DNA from: UBA8337 sp965662725
GTDB taxonomy: Bacteria > Pseudomonadota > Alphaproteobacteria > RS24
Length of the DNA stretch: 35,234 nucleotides
Assembly: GCA_965662725.1 (NCBI GenBank)
Contig: CBFIIT010000012.1
Location: 1 to 35,234 of the forward strand
Direction: 5' to 3'
Shown here: positions 1-8,352 of the stretch, in pieces
Position numbering within the stretch: position 1 is the stretch's first letter
How the letters are laid out: the number at the start of each line of letters is the position of its first letter
Notes under the pieces: model-generated
Databases searched by the model: none
The model's input: the letters and a program-made list of their open reading frames with translations, nothing else
What the model was told of the DNA's origin: nothing
Program-made: the position numbers and the translations under genes

Positions 1-617
1 TGCTAAAGGCGGTCGGCTTGAGCGGTTTTGCCGATAAGTTTCCTGAAAGCCTGTCCGGCGGTGAGCAGCAACGCGCTGCTTTGGCTCGCGCCATTGCTCC
101 ACAGCCGCGTTTGGTTTTGATGGATGAGCCGTTTTCCAATCTCGACCCGCAGCTGCGCGACCAAGTGCGCGATTTAACCTTGCGCTTGCTGAAGCAATTT
201 AATGCGGCCGGATTGATTGTTACTCATGATGCGGCGGATGCGTTTCGTTTGGCCGATCGAATTGCCGTTCAAAAAGACGGGCGACTGCTGCAAATGGATA
301 CGCCACAAGTGATTTACGACCGACCGGAAAGCCTCGATGTGGCGACCATGTTCGGTTTGTTGAATATTCGCCGTGACGGTGAAAATCTCATGGCTGTCAG
401 ACCGCATGATGTTTCGCTTTCGGGTGGTAACGATGATTTTCAATTTAACGCTGAATTGAGCGAAACGCGGGCGGCGGGAAGCGGTTGGCTTTGTAAGCTG
501 AAACTGGATACTGGCGAGGACTGGGAAGCTTTGATTGCCCAAGATGATGCACCAAAGGCTGGTCAATATAAATTCTTTGTGCGACAAGCAGACCTCATGC
601 TATTTAAGAGCCAATAA
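1..617 (+). CDS. ABC transporter ATP-binding protein, 3' part (cut by window edge)
   Basis: This is the C-terminal part of a cytoplasmic ATPase that powers an ABC transporter; the reading frame is already open at the first complete codon (position 3), so the start and Walker A lie outside the window. Visible are the ABC signature LSGGEQQRAALARAI, Walker B with catalytic Glu (LVLMDEP), the D-loop (SNLDP) and the switch His (VTHD). The last ~80 residues, from about the RPHDV motif, look like a TOBE-type regulatory domain, as in importers of the iron(III), spermidine/putrescine or thiamine class. The substrate cannot be told without the permease and binding-protein genes, which would lie upstream. 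The gene ends 21 bases before tatA, so the tat genes may be co-transcribed with it. Confidence 0.9.
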   Translation, partial: LKAVGLSGFADKFPESLSGGEQQRAALARAIAPQPRLVLMDEPFSNLDPQLRDQVRDLTLRLLKQFNAAGLIVTHDAADAFRLADRIAVQKDGRLLQMDTPQVIYDRPESLDVATMFGLLNIRRDGENLMAVRPHDVSLSGGNDDFQFNAELSETRAAGSGWLCKLKLDTGEDWEALIAQDDAPKAGQYKFFVRQADLMLFKSQ

Positions 618-638
618 GGCTGAAGCAGGAGGGGTTCC

Positions 639-836
639 ATGGGAATTAGCTGGGTACAAATTCTTGTCGTTGCTGTTTTATTGATTTTGCTGTTCGGACG
701 CGGCCGCATTTCGTCACTTATGGGTGATGTTGCGCGCGGCATTACCAGCTTTCGCCAAGGGCTGAAAGAAGGGGCCGAAGAAGATGGAAAAACCATTGAA
801 GGCGAAGCGGTCAGCAAGCAGGAAGAAAAGAAATAG
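639..836 (+). CDS. tatA: Sec-independent (twin-arginine) translocase subunit TatA
   Basis: A 65-residue TatA, the pore-forming subunit that exports folded proteins carrying twin-arginine signals. It shows the family layout: one short N-terminal membrane helix (about residues 5-19), the FGRGR hinge, an amphipathic helix (SSLMGDVARGITSF) and a charged, Glu/Lys-rich tail. The family's usual FG-x-x-(K/R) hinge is kept. The start is fixed by a strong ribosome binding site, AGGAGG at 627-632, ahead of ATG. tatB follows after 12 bases and tatC after that, giving the standard tatABC order. TatE would look similar, but the location with tatB and tatC makes TatA the better name. Confidence 0.95.
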   Translation: MGISWVQILVVAVLLILLFGRGRISSLMGDVARGITSFRQGLKEGAEEDGKTIEGEAVSKQEEKK

Positions 837-848
837 CGGAGCGCGCCG

Positions 849-1184
849 GTGTTTGACATTGGCTGGACCGAAATGGTCGTTTTGGGCGTCATCGCCCTGT
901 TGGTGCTCGGGCCGAAAGAACTGCCGGGCATGCTGAAAACCATTGGCCGGTTCGTTGGCCGGTTTCGCGACGTTGCGAATGATTTTCGCCGTCAGATGGA
1001 TGATATTTCCGATGAGATTGATGCACGTGCACAGCTAAAAAAGTTGGTCGACAAAAACAGCGATATTCTGCCTGATTTATTTGAAGACGAAAAAAAGCCG
1101 CATTGGATGCCGGATGAAGAAGATGATGATGCCGGCAAATCCGATAAGCCGGTAAAGGCTGAGGACGATAGCAAAAATGGCTGA
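849..1184 (+). CDS. tatB: Twin-arginine translocase subunit TatB
   Basis: A 111-residue TatB that, with TatC, forms the receptor for twin-arginine signal peptides. The N-terminus MFDIGWTEM is the family hallmark, with Glu8 in the membrane helix, followed by the LGPKELP hinge and a long amphipathic helix that distinguish TatB from TatA. The C-terminal ~35 residues are strongly acidic and probably disordered. The start is GTG, preceded by GGAG at about 838-841. The protein is shorter than enterobacterial TatB (about 170 residues) but in the range of short alphaproteobacterial forms. Its stop codon lies inside the start of tatC (8-base overlap), which suggests translational coupling. Confidence 0.93.
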   Translation: MFDIGWTEMVVLGVIALLVLGPKELPGMLKTIGRFVGRFRDVANDFRRQMDDISDEIDARAQLKKLVDKNSDILPDLFEDEKKPHWMPDEEDDDAGKSDKPVKAEDDSKNG

Positions 1185-2001
1185 TGCGTCTGAGACAAAT
1201 AATAAAGAAGAGGCGGAAGATGCCTTAAGCAAGGGCGAGATGCCGCTTTTTGACCATTTGGTTGAATTGCGTAATCGTCTGCTTTGGGCGGTCGGCTATT
1301 TCATTGCCGCTTTTGGCGTTTGTATGTTTTTTGCCTCCGATATTTTCACCTTTCTGTTATGGCCGTTTGAACAAGCGGCAGGGCGCGGCGGCGAAACAGA
1401 GCTTGAGCTTATTTATACCGCGCCGCATGAATTCTTTTTCACGCAAATCAAATTGGCGATGTTTGCCGGTCTGTTTTTGGCTTTTCCGCTTATCGCTTTT
1501 CAGATCTATCGGTTTATTGCCCCGGGGCTTTATAAAAACGAACGCCGCGCTTTTTTGCCGTATCTGATTGCTTCACCGATATTATTCGCCATGGGCGCGT
1601 CTTTGGTATTTTTCATTGTCATGCCGATGGCGTTTGAGTTTTTCCTTTCCATGCAAGTCATGGGCGCGGAAGACGGGGCCGGTGTCCGCATGGTCAATCG
1701 GGTCAGTGAGTATTTATCCTTCACGATGATTTTGATGCTGGCTTTCGGCCTGTGCTTTCAATTGCCGGTGGTGCTGACTTTGCTCGGCCGTATCGGTTTG
1801 GTGACGGCTGATGGGCTGCGCTCAAAACGCCGTTATGCAATCGTCATTGTGTTTGCCGTTGCTGCGCTGTTAACGCCGCCGGATTTAATCAGCCAAATCG
1901 GCCTCGGTGTGCCGACCCTGTTGCTTTATGAGATTTCAATTATTTGCGTCGCCGCGATGCAAAAGCCGCGTGAAGATGAAGCAGAAAAAGAAACGTCATA
2001 G
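1177..2001 (+). CDS. tatC: Twin-arginine translocase subunit TatC
   Basis: A 274-residue polytopic inner-membrane protein that recognises twin-arginine signal peptides with TatB and recruits TatA. The cytoplasmic N-terminus carries the conserved FDHLVELRNRLLWA motif, and the first periplasmic/second helix region carries FIAPGLYKNERR, including the Glu that TatC needs for signal-peptide binding. Six hydrophobic segments can be traced, as expected, and the length is normal. The N-terminal ~25 residues and the last ~12 are charged tails. It overlaps tatB by 8 bases. An 82-base gap with small inverted repeats separates it from serS. Confidence 0.96.
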   Translation: MADASETNNKEEAEDALSKGEMPLFDHLVELRNRLLWAVGYFIAAFGVCMFFASDIFTFLLWPFEQAAGRGGETELELIYTAPHEFFFTQIKLAMFAGLFLAFPLIAFQIYRFIAPGLYKNERRAFLPYLIASPILFAMGASLVFFIVMPMAFEFFLSMQVMGAEDGAGVRMVNRVSEYLSFTMILMLAFGLCFQLPVVLTLLGRIGLVTADGLRSKRRYAIVIVFAVAALLTPPDLISQIGLGVPTLLLYEISIICVAAMQKPREDEAEKETS

Positions 2002-2083
2002 GGCGCATAAAGGCAAGCCGCGACTGGCTTTTGGCTTTCCGCCCCTTTATACAGAAACATGAAACAGCCTGAATGAGTCGGTT

Positions 2084-3361
2084 ATGCACGATATCAATGC
2101 GATAAGAAAACAACCTGAAGACTTTAACGCGGGGCTCGTCAAACGCGGCGCAGATGCTTGCGCGGCAGCCCTTTTGGCATTGGATGATAAGCGTAAAGCA
2201 GCGATTGCCGAAGCGCAGGATTTGCAGACACGGCGCAATGATGCCTCCAAGAAAATCGGACAAGCCAAGGGGCAGGGTGATGAAGCGGAAGCGCAGCGCT
2301 TGATGGATGAAGTTGCCGGTCTGAAAGACGCTTTGCAAAAAGCCGAAGAGGTCGAACGCGCTGCTTCTGCTGAATTGACCGATGCTTTGGCGGCAATACC
2401 GAATTTGCCATTGGATGACGTGCCGGTCGGTGGCGATGAAAACGGCAATATTGAGGTGCGTCGGCATGGCGAGCCGAAGCACGGCAATGCCGAACATTTC
2501 GAAATTGGTGAAGCGCTTGGCATGATGGATTTCGAGATTGCCGCGGCACTCTCCGGTTCGCGTTTTGTTGTGTTGCGCGATGAGCTGGCGCGCCTAGACC
2601 GTGCGCTCGGCAATTTCATGATTGATTTACATATTAATCAATTCGGCTATCGCGAGATGAACCTGCCGGTTCTGGTGCGCGATGAAGCGGTTTACGGCAC
2701 CGGCCAATTGCCGAAATTTGCGGAAGATTTGTTTCGTACGGAAAATGGCTATTGGCTGACACCAACGGCTGAGGTGACGCTGACCAATTTGGTGCGCGAG
2801 CAAATTACCGATGCGGTGCACTTGCCGCTTCGCTTTACCGCGCTGACGCAATGCTTCCGCTCTGAAGCGGGTTCAGCAGGGCGCGATACGCGCGGCATGA
2901 TACGCCAGCACCAATTTACCAAAGTCGAACTGGTCAGCATTGTTGATGCGGAAAGCGGTGAAGCAGAATTGGAGCGCAAAACAGAATGCGCTGAAGAAGT
3001 CTTGAAGCAGCTCGGCTTGCCTTATCGGGTGATGCAGTTATGCACCGGCGATATGGGTTTTGGCGCGCGCAAAACCTATGACCTTGAAGTTTGGCTGCCC
3101 GGTCAAAATGCCTATCGCGAGATTTCCAGCATTTCTTATTGTGGCGACTTTCAGGGTCGCCGGATGAATGCGCGCTATCGTCATGAGGGCGAGAAGCAAA
3201 CGCATTTCGTCCATACGCTGAACGGCTCCGGTCTGGCAGTGGGCCGCACACTTGTTGCTGTGCTTGAAAATTACGTCAATGATGATGGAACGGTTACGAT
3301 ACCGGAAGTGTTGCGTCCCTATATGGGCGGCGCCGAAAAAATAGGGGAAACAAATGGCTGA
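2084..3361 (+). CDS. serS: Seryl-tRNA synthetase
   Basis: A 425-residue class II aminoacyl-tRNA synthetase that charges tRNA-Ser (and tRNA-Sec if present). The N-terminal ~100 residues form the Ala/Lys/Glu-rich helical hairpin that grips the long variable arm of tRNA-Ser. The catalytic core shows motif 2 around FRSEAGSAGRDTRG (from residue 258) and motif 3 GRTLVAVLEN (from residue 387), whose Arg binds ATP. Serine-pocket sequence TAEVTLTN is also present. Full length for the family. It overlaps surE by 8 bases and follows tatC, an order common in alphaproteobacteria. Confidence 0.97.
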   Translation: MHDINAIRKQPEDFNAGLVKRGADACAAALLALDDKRKAAIAEAQDLQTRRNDASKKIGQAKGQGDEAEAQRLMDEVAGLKDALQKAEEVERAASAELTDALAAIPNLPLDDVPVGGDENGNIEVRRHGEPKHGNAEHFEIGEALGMMDFEIAAALSGSRFVVLRDELARLDRALGNFMIDLHINQFGYREMNLPVLVRDEAVYGTGQLPKFAEDLFRTENGYWLTPTAEVTLTNLVREQITDAVHLPLRFTALTQCFRSEAGSAGRDTRGMIRQHQFTKVELVSIVDAESGEAELERKTECAEEVLKQLGLPYRVMQLCTGDMGFGARKTYDLEVWLPGQNAYREISSISYCGDFQGRRMNARYRHEGEKQTHFVHTLNGSGLAVGRTLVAVLENYVNDDGTVTIPEVLRPYMGGAEKIGETNG

Positions 3362-4157
3362 TATAGGTCGCATTTTGGTTACCAATGATGATGGCATTGA
3401 TGCGCCGGGCTTGGTAACGGCCATCAATATTGCGAGAGCTTTATCAGATGATGTTTGGGTTTTTGCGCCGGCTGAAGAAATGAGCGGGGCAAGTCATTCG
3501 CTGAGTTTGGCCAAGCCGATGCGGGTGATGGAGTTGGGGCCTAAACGTTATGCGGTTACCGGCACGCCAACCGATTGCGTCATGGTCGCCACCCGCAATG
3601 TGCTGCGCGATAATCCGCCGGATTTGGTTTTATCAGGGGTCAATTTCGGACAAAACATCGCCGAGGATGTCAGCTATTCTGGCACGGTTGCAGGCGCAAA
3701 AGAGGGCACGGTGTTCGGCATTAAGTCGATTGCCATGTCGCAAGCGGTTTTATTTACCGAAGAGCCGGGCGCGCGCATGCCACGTTTTGAAGTTGCTGAG
3801 AAGCACGCACCGGCCATTATTGAGAAATTACTGACGCTTGATTGGCCGAAAGAAACGCTGATGAATGTCAATTTCCCGCATATTGAGATTGATGACGCGC
3901 CGGAAATACGGATTGTAAAACAAGGCAAGCGTGACCGCAGCATTTTGGGGCTGGAAGAGCGCATCGACCCGCGCGGGCAGCCGTATTATTGGTATAGTTT
4001 TGACCGGCTGGTCGATGAAAACGGTCAAATGGTTTACACGCCGGGCAAAGGCACTGATATTGAAGCAATTATTCAGGGTAATATTGCCATCACCCCTTTG
4101 CAAATGGACCACACGCATAGTGCGGTGGCGGAGCAACTGACAGCATTATTTGGATGA
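3354..4157 (+). CDS. surE: 5'/3'-nucleotidase SurE
   Basis: A 267-residue metal-dependent phosphatase acting on nucleoside monophosphates, linked to stationary-phase survival. The N-terminal metal-binding motif LVTNDDGIDAPG (Asp12-Asp13) is intact, as are the GASHSLS segment and the SGVNFGQN motif that supply the Ser and Asn metal ligands. TGTPTDCV and YSGTVAGAKEG are further family blocks. Normal length. The start ATG overlaps the end of serS and the stop overlaps the next gene (ATGA), so the three are probably translated from one message. The protein-repair gene pcm, which often sits between surE and the LysM/LytM gene, is absent here. Confidence 0.96.
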   Translation: MADIGRILVTNDDGIDAPGLVTAINIARALSDDVWVFAPAEEMSGASHSLSLAKPMRVMELGPKRYAVTGTPTDCVMVATRNVLRDNPPDLVLSGVNFGQNIAEDVSYSGTVAGAKEGTVFGIKSIAMSQAVLFTEEPGARMPRFEVAEKHAPAIIEKLLTLDWPKETLMNVNFPHIEIDDAPEIRIVKQGKRDRSILGLEERIDPRGQPYYWYSFDRLVDENGQMVYTPGKGTDIEAIIQGNIAITPLQMDHTHSAVAEQLTALFG

Positions 4158-5320
4158 CACTCGGAACGCCACAACAAAAACAATATCGCGCCGTTCTCGC
4201 CGTAATTATTTTCACTGCGCTTGCCGGCTGTGCGCCTGTGGCGTCGGGCAGTTGGTATGACAGTGAAGGCGGTAAAAAACCCGCCTCAACAGACAAACAA
4301 AAAGCGGAGACGTCCGCGAAGAAGAAATCTTCTACAGACAAAAACAATAAGGCTGAAAAGGGCACGGTTAATAAAACTGAGGGCGGCTTCGGGCAAATGC
4401 TGGCCAATATGCGCCAACGGCTTGACCGTCGGCCTGAAGCGCAAAAGCAGCGAGACCTTAAGCGGCGCGAGAGGATTTACGGAACATCGAGCGCGGCTGC
4501 AAATAAAAGCGCTAAAAAATCAGGTAAACCTTCGGCGCCATCCAAATCAGCAAGCGGTTTGATTACTGTGAAAAAGGGCGAGACTTATTACAGTCTTGCG
4601 CGGCGTTATAATGTGCCATTGCGCGCTTTGTTGAAGGCCAATAATGCGCGACCGCCTTACGTGTTATCGCCGGGTGACCGGGTCAGCATTCCGCAGCAGC
4701 AATTTTATGCAGTGAAAAGCAAAGACACGCTGTATTCCATTTCGCGCGCGCATAAAACTGATGTGGCGACGTTGGCCAAACTTAACGGGTTGAAAAAGCC
4801 TTATGCCATCAGTGTCGGCCAGCGTTTGCAAATTCCGGGGAGTGGCAAGTCTGATATGGCCTCTGCGCCGCAATCAACGGCTAAAAAGTCAACTGCCAAT
4901 AGAACGGGCAAAACGGCTCGCAAAACTTTGCCGCAGGCCCCGAAGCGGGTCGGGCGCTTTCGAGTTCCTGTGCAAGGGTCGGTTATCTCAAACTTTGGCC
5001 CGAAAGAAGGCGGCTTACATAATGACGGTATAAACATCGCCGCGCGCACAGGTGCGCCGATAGTCGCGGCTGAAAACGGTGTGGTGGTTTATACCGGCAA
5101 TGAATTGCGCGGCTATGGCAATTTGCTGCTTATTCGCCATAGCGGCGGCTGGGTAACGGCTTATGCGCATATCTCAAAGTTTCGCGTTAAACCGGGCGCG
5201 CGGGTCAAGCAAGGTGATGTAATTGCCGAGGTCGGGCAGACCGGAAATGTCGAGCGTCCCCAATTACACTTCGAATTGCGAAAGGGCACGCGCGCGGTAA
5301 ATCCGCAATCGCTAATTTAA
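4154..5320 (+). CDS. LysM/LytM (M23-like) lipoprotein, NlpD/DipM-type amidase activator
   Basis: A 388-residue envelope protein with a lipoprotein signal (LAGC lipobox, Cys26), a Lys/Ser-rich linker, two LysM peptidoglycan-binding domains (about 137-180 and 184-229) and a C-terminal M23/LytM domain (about 267-388). The catalytic site looks degenerate. Active enzymes have an HxxxD pair and HxH; here the first motif reads HNDGIN (289-294) and the second QLHFE (370-374), so the Asp ligand and the catalytic first His are missing. Degenerate LytM proteins such as EnvC, NlpD and Caulobacter DipM do not cut peptidoglycan but activate amidases during division, so that role is inferred. The ATGA overlap with surE shows tight coupling. 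nlpD-like naming rests on domain order and neighbourhood. Confidence 0.88.
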   Translation: MTLGTPQQKQYRAVLAVIIFTALAGCAPVASGSWYDSEGGKKPASTDKQKAETSAKKKSSTDKNNKAEKGTVNKTEGGFGQMLANMRQRLDRRPEAQKQRDLKRRERIYGTSSAAANKSAKKSGKPSAPSKSASGLITVKKGETYYSLARRYNVPLRALLKANNARPPYVLSPGDRVSIPQQQFYAVKSKDTLYSISRAHKTDVATLAKLNGLKKPYAISVGQRLQIPGSGKSDMASAPQSTAKKSTANRTGKTARKTLPQAPKRVGRFRVPVQGSVISNFGPKEGGLHNDGINIAARTGAPIVAAENGVVVYTGNELRGYGNLLLIRHSGGWVTAYAHISKFRVKPGARVKQGDVIAEVGQTGNVERPQLHFELRKGTRAVNPQSLI

Positions 5321-5343
5321 CTGTAAATTCGGGCCAAAATACT

Positions 5344-5371
5344 TGGCGGTTCTGCGCTTCTTGCGTATAGT
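5344..5371 (+). promoter_or_regulatory. Probable sigma-70-type promoter for yajC-secD-secF
   Basis: TTGGCG (5344-5349) and TATAGT (5366-5371) are separated by 16 bases, and yajC starts 26 bases after the -10. It lies in the 76-base gap after the LysM/LytM gene. Read by eye only. Confidence 0.45.
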
Positions 5372-5396
5372 CGCGTTCACGAATTAGGAGATTCTT

Positions 5397-5705
5397 ATGT
5401 TAATTTCACCGGCTTACGCCCAATCTGCCTCCGGCGGTAGTGCTTTGTTTGAATTGCTGTTTCCGCTGATTATGGTTTTCGCCATCATCTATTTTTTGAT
5501 TTTACGTCCGCAGCAAAAGCGTCAGAAAGAACATCAAGCGATGATTGATGCAGTCGGTCGCGGTGATACGATTATCACGCAGGGCGGACTGGTCGGTAAA
5601 GTGGTGAAAGTCGGCGATGAAGATATGGAAGTCGACTTTGCGAAAGACACGCGCATCTCGGTTGTCAAAAGCATGATTATCGGTGTCCGCGGTAAAACCG
5701 ACTAA
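5397..5705 (+). CDS. yajC: Preprotein translocase accessory subunit YajC
   Basis: A 102-residue small inner-membrane protein that forms a complex with SecD and SecF and supports SecYEG-driven export. It has a single membrane helix (about residues 20-40), then the hallmark ILRPQQKRQKEHQ and a soluble domain with GDTIITQGGLVGKV. Start supported by AGGAG at 5386-5390. The N-terminus ends in an AYAQ stretch that resembles a signal-peptidase site, which is common in alphaproteobacterial YajC and probably not cleaved. secD starts 24 bases downstream. Confidence 0.95.
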   Translation: MLISPAYAQSASGGSALFELLFPLIMVFAIIYFLILRPQQKRQKEHQAMIDAVGRGDTIITQGGLVGKVVKVGDEDMEVDFAKDTRISVVKSMIIGVRGKTD

Positions 5706-5729
5706 AGCTGAACCTGAAAGAGCCTCTGA

Positions 5730-7346
5730 ATGCTGCATTTCTCAAACTTTAAAATCGCCGGAATTGGCTTATTGCTGTTCCTCGGCGTTTTGTTTTCCAT
5801 GCCGAATTTCCTCAGTGAGGAAACCCGTCTTTCCATGCCGGAATTGCTGCCCAGCAGCACGCTGAATTTGGGCCTTGATTTGCAGGGTGGCTCACATTTG
5901 TTGCTGTCAGTTGACACAGACAGTGTGCAACGTGAGCGTCTTGAAGATTTGACGTCGGATATTCGCCTCGCTTTGCGCGGTGAGCGTATTGGCTATACCG
6001 GCCTTGGTCGGGTCAGTGGCGGCGTCACTGTGACGGTGCGCGATGCAGAAGATATGGAAAAGGCAACGGAAGTTTTAGAAGGCTTGGCGCAACCGATTTC
6101 CGGCAGCGCTTTGACCAGCTTTGAGCAACGCACTGATTTGGATGTGCAAAATAGCGAAGGGCAAACTTTTCAGCTTATCGTGACAGAAGATGCGATAGCG
6201 GCCCGCAATACACGCACCGTGCAGCAGTCGATTGAGATTATTCGCCGTCGTGTTGATGAATTGGGCACGACTGAGCCGACCATTCAACGGCAAGGTGAAA
6301 CGCGTATTTTGGTGCAAGTGCCGGGCCTCGATGACCCGGAGCGCCTGAAAGCATTGCTGGGGCAAACCGCGAAAATGAATTTCCATTTGGTTGACCAAAC
6401 AGTGAGCGGTTATGAAGTGCAGGAAGGCAAGCGTCCGCCTGCCGGTTCGCGCCTTGTTTATACGGATACCGAGCCGCAAGTGCCTTACGTCATTCGCCGC
6501 CGTGCGATTGTAAGCGGGGAGCGTCTGGTTGATGCCAGTGTCGGTTTTGACCCGCAAACCAATGCGCCGGAAGTGAATTTCCGTTTCGATGCGCTCGGCG
6601 GGCGTAAATTCGGTGAGGTGACGCAGGCAAATGTCGGGCGTCCTTTTGCGATTGTATTGGATGATAAAGTCATTTCTGCGCCGATTATTCAGACGGCTAT
6701 TCTTGGTGGCTCCGGTCGAATTACCGGTAACTTTACCGTGCAGGAAGCCAATGATTTGGCGATTTTGTTGCGCGCCGGTGCTTTGCCTGCGCCGATGAGC
6801 ATTCTTGAGGAGCGCACAGTCGGGCCGGGTCTGGGCGCTGATAGTGTTGCCGCCGGTCGCATTGCGCTGATTATCGGTTTCCTTGCGGTTATCGGCTTTA
6901 TGATTGTCAGCTACAGTCTTTTCGGACTGTTTGCCAATGTCGCTCTGATTTCCAATTTGGTACTGATTATGGCGGTGCTGTCCGGTCTGCAAGCGACCCT
7001 TACCTTGCCCGGCATTGCCGGTATTGTGTTGACGGTCGGCATGGCGGTTGACGCCAATGTGCTGATTTTTGAGCGGATACGCGAAGAGATTATTGCCGGT
7101 AAAACCCCGATTATTGCCATTGATATGGGCTATAGCCGGGCGCTTGGCACGATTATTGATGCCAATATCACCACGCTTTTGGCGGCGGTGATTTTGTTCC
7201 AGCTTGGCTCCGGCCCCATTCGTGGCTTTGCCGTGACGCTGGCTATCGGCATTGTTACATCCGTATTCACCGCATTTGTTTTGACCCGTTTATTGGTCGC
7301 TCTTTGGGTGCGCCGACAGGGTAAACCCGAAGCATTGCCGGTATAG
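5730..7346 (+). CDS. secD: Protein translocase subunit SecD
   Basis: A 538-residue RND-superfamily membrane protein that uses the proton gradient to pull preproteins through SecYEG on the periplasmic side. It has an N-terminal membrane helix, a large periplasmic domain starting with the conserved LGLDLQGGSHLLL (D1 motif), a second conserved block (VQVPGLDDPERLK) and five further membrane helices in the last ~180 residues, including the MAVDANVLIFERIREE motif. Length fits the family. secF follows after 9 bases. Confidence 0.96.
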   Translation: MLHFSNFKIAGIGLLLFLGVLFSMPNFLSEETRLSMPELLPSSTLNLGLDLQGGSHLLLSVDTDSVQRERLEDLTSDIRLALRGERIGYTGLGRVSGGVTVTVRDAEDMEKATEVLEGLAQPISGSALTSFEQRTDLDVQNSEGQTFQLIVTEDAIAARNTRTVQQSIEIIRRRVDELGTTEPTIQRQGETRILVQVPGLDDPERLKALLGQTAKMNFHLVDQTVSGYEVQEGKRPPAGSRLVYTDTEPQVPYVIRRRAIVSGERLVDASVGFDPQTNAPEVNFRFDALGGRKFGEVTQANVGRPFAIVLDDKVISAPIIQTAILGGSGRITGNFTVQEANDLAILLRAGALPAPMSILEERTVGPGLGADSVAAGRIALIIGFLAVIGFMIVSYSLFGLFANVALISNLVLIMAVLSGLQATLTLPGIAGIVLTVGMAVDANVLIFERIREEIIAGKTPIIAIDMGYSRALGTIIDANITTLLAAVILFQLGSGPIRGFAVTLAIGIVTSVFTAFVLTRLLVALWVRRQGKPEALPV

Positions 7347-7355
7347 GAGCAGAAG

Positions 7356-8276
7356 ATGAAAACGCTTAAACTTGTTCCGGCCAAAACCGAGATCGGTTTT
7401 ATTCAGCACCGCGTCATCGCCATGAGCGTATCAGCTTTCTTGGTGGTCGCGTCACTGGTTATTTTTGCCATTAACGGCCTTAATTTCGGTATCGACTTTA
7501 AAGGTGGCACATTGATTGAAGCCAGCGCAGAAAGTGCGGTTGATATTGGCGCGCTGCGCTCTCGCCTTGGTGCGCTCGAGCTGGGTGAGGTTCAAATCCA
7601 AGAATTCGGGAAAGATACTGACGTGCTCATCCGCATTTCCGAAGCGGAAGGGGCAGTTGATGCGTCCAGCAATCTGACCGCTGTTCAACAAGTACGCAAC
7701 GAGCTGGCCGAAGATTTTGACGTGCGCCGTGTTGAGATAGTCGGCCCGCAAGTCAGTGCCGAGCTTATCCAAACCGGTTTGATGGCGGTGCTGGCGGCGA
7801 TTGCATCCATGCTGATTTATATTTGGTTCCGCTTTGAATGGCAGTTCAGTGTCGGCGCAGTATTGGCCTTGGTGCATGATGTGGCGTTGACGATTGGTAT
7901 TTTCGCTCTGCTGCAGCTGGACTTTAACCTGTCCATTCTGGCCGCCATTTTGACCATTGTCGGTTATTCGATGAATGACACGGTGGTGGTTTATGACCGG
8001 GTACGGGAAAACCTTCGCAAGTTTAAGAAAATGGATTTGAGCGATTTGCTCAATATCGCCATTAACGAAACGCTTTCGCGTACGGTTATGACTTCTGTCA
8101 CCACTTTGCTGGCTTTGTTGGCGCTGTATATTCTCGGCGGAGAGGTCATTCGCGGCTTTACCTTTGCGATGATTTGGGGCGTCATTGTCGGCACTTATTC
8201 ATCGATTTTCATTGCCTCGCCCTTGCTTATTTTGCTTGGCGTGAAGCGCGATTGGTCGGGCACACAAGTCGATTAA
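7356..8276 (+). CDS. secF: Protein translocase subunit SecF
   Basis: A 306-residue partner of SecD with six membrane helices and a short periplasmic domain. Family motifs are FGIDFKGGTLIE near the N-terminus, VGPQVSAEL ahead of helix 2, and the NDTVVVYDRVRENLR loop in the C-terminal half. AGGAG at 7345-7349 overlaps the end of secD and sets the ATG. SecD and SecF are separate proteins here rather than fused. A 9-base-pair imperfect stem follows the stop. Confidence 0.96.
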   Translation: MKTLKLVPAKTEIGFIQHRVIAMSVSAFLVVASLVIFAINGLNFGIDFKGGTLIEASAESAVDIGALRSRLGALELGEVQIQEFGKDTDVLIRISEAEGAVDASSNLTAVQQVRNELAEDFDVRRVEIVGPQVSAELIQTGLMAVLAAIASMLIYIWFRFEWQFSVGAVLALVHDVALTIGIFALLQLDFNLSILAAILTIVGYSMNDTVVVYDRVRENLRKFKKMDLSDLLNIAINETLSRTVMTSVTTLLALLALYILGGEVIRGFTFAMIWGVIVGTYSSIFIASPLLILLGVKRDWSGTQVD

Positions 8277-8286
8277 GCTCGCTTTT

Positions 8287-8308
8287 CTTGCCCCTTTAAG
8301 GCGGCAAG
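8287..8308 (+). other. Stem-loop after secF, possible weak terminator
   Basis: CTTGCCCCT pairs with AGG-C-GGCAAG across a TTA loop, with one bulged C. No continuous T run follows immediately, so termination is uncertain. Confidence 0.35.
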
Positions 8309-8352
8309 TGGTATGGTTTATTTAATGAGAGATTCGCACTAGGGAGGCTGTT

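Noticed and set aside
2002..2083. Inverted repeats between tatC and serS
   Set aside because: AAGCC/GGCTT and GGGCG/CGCCC can pair, but the structure is interrupted and lacks a T run; I cannot support a terminator or riboswitch.
6075..6992. A 305-codon open frame antisense to secD
   Set aside because: It lies wholly inside a strongly conserved gene, has no recognisable domain and no plausible start signal; it is a shadow of secD codon use.
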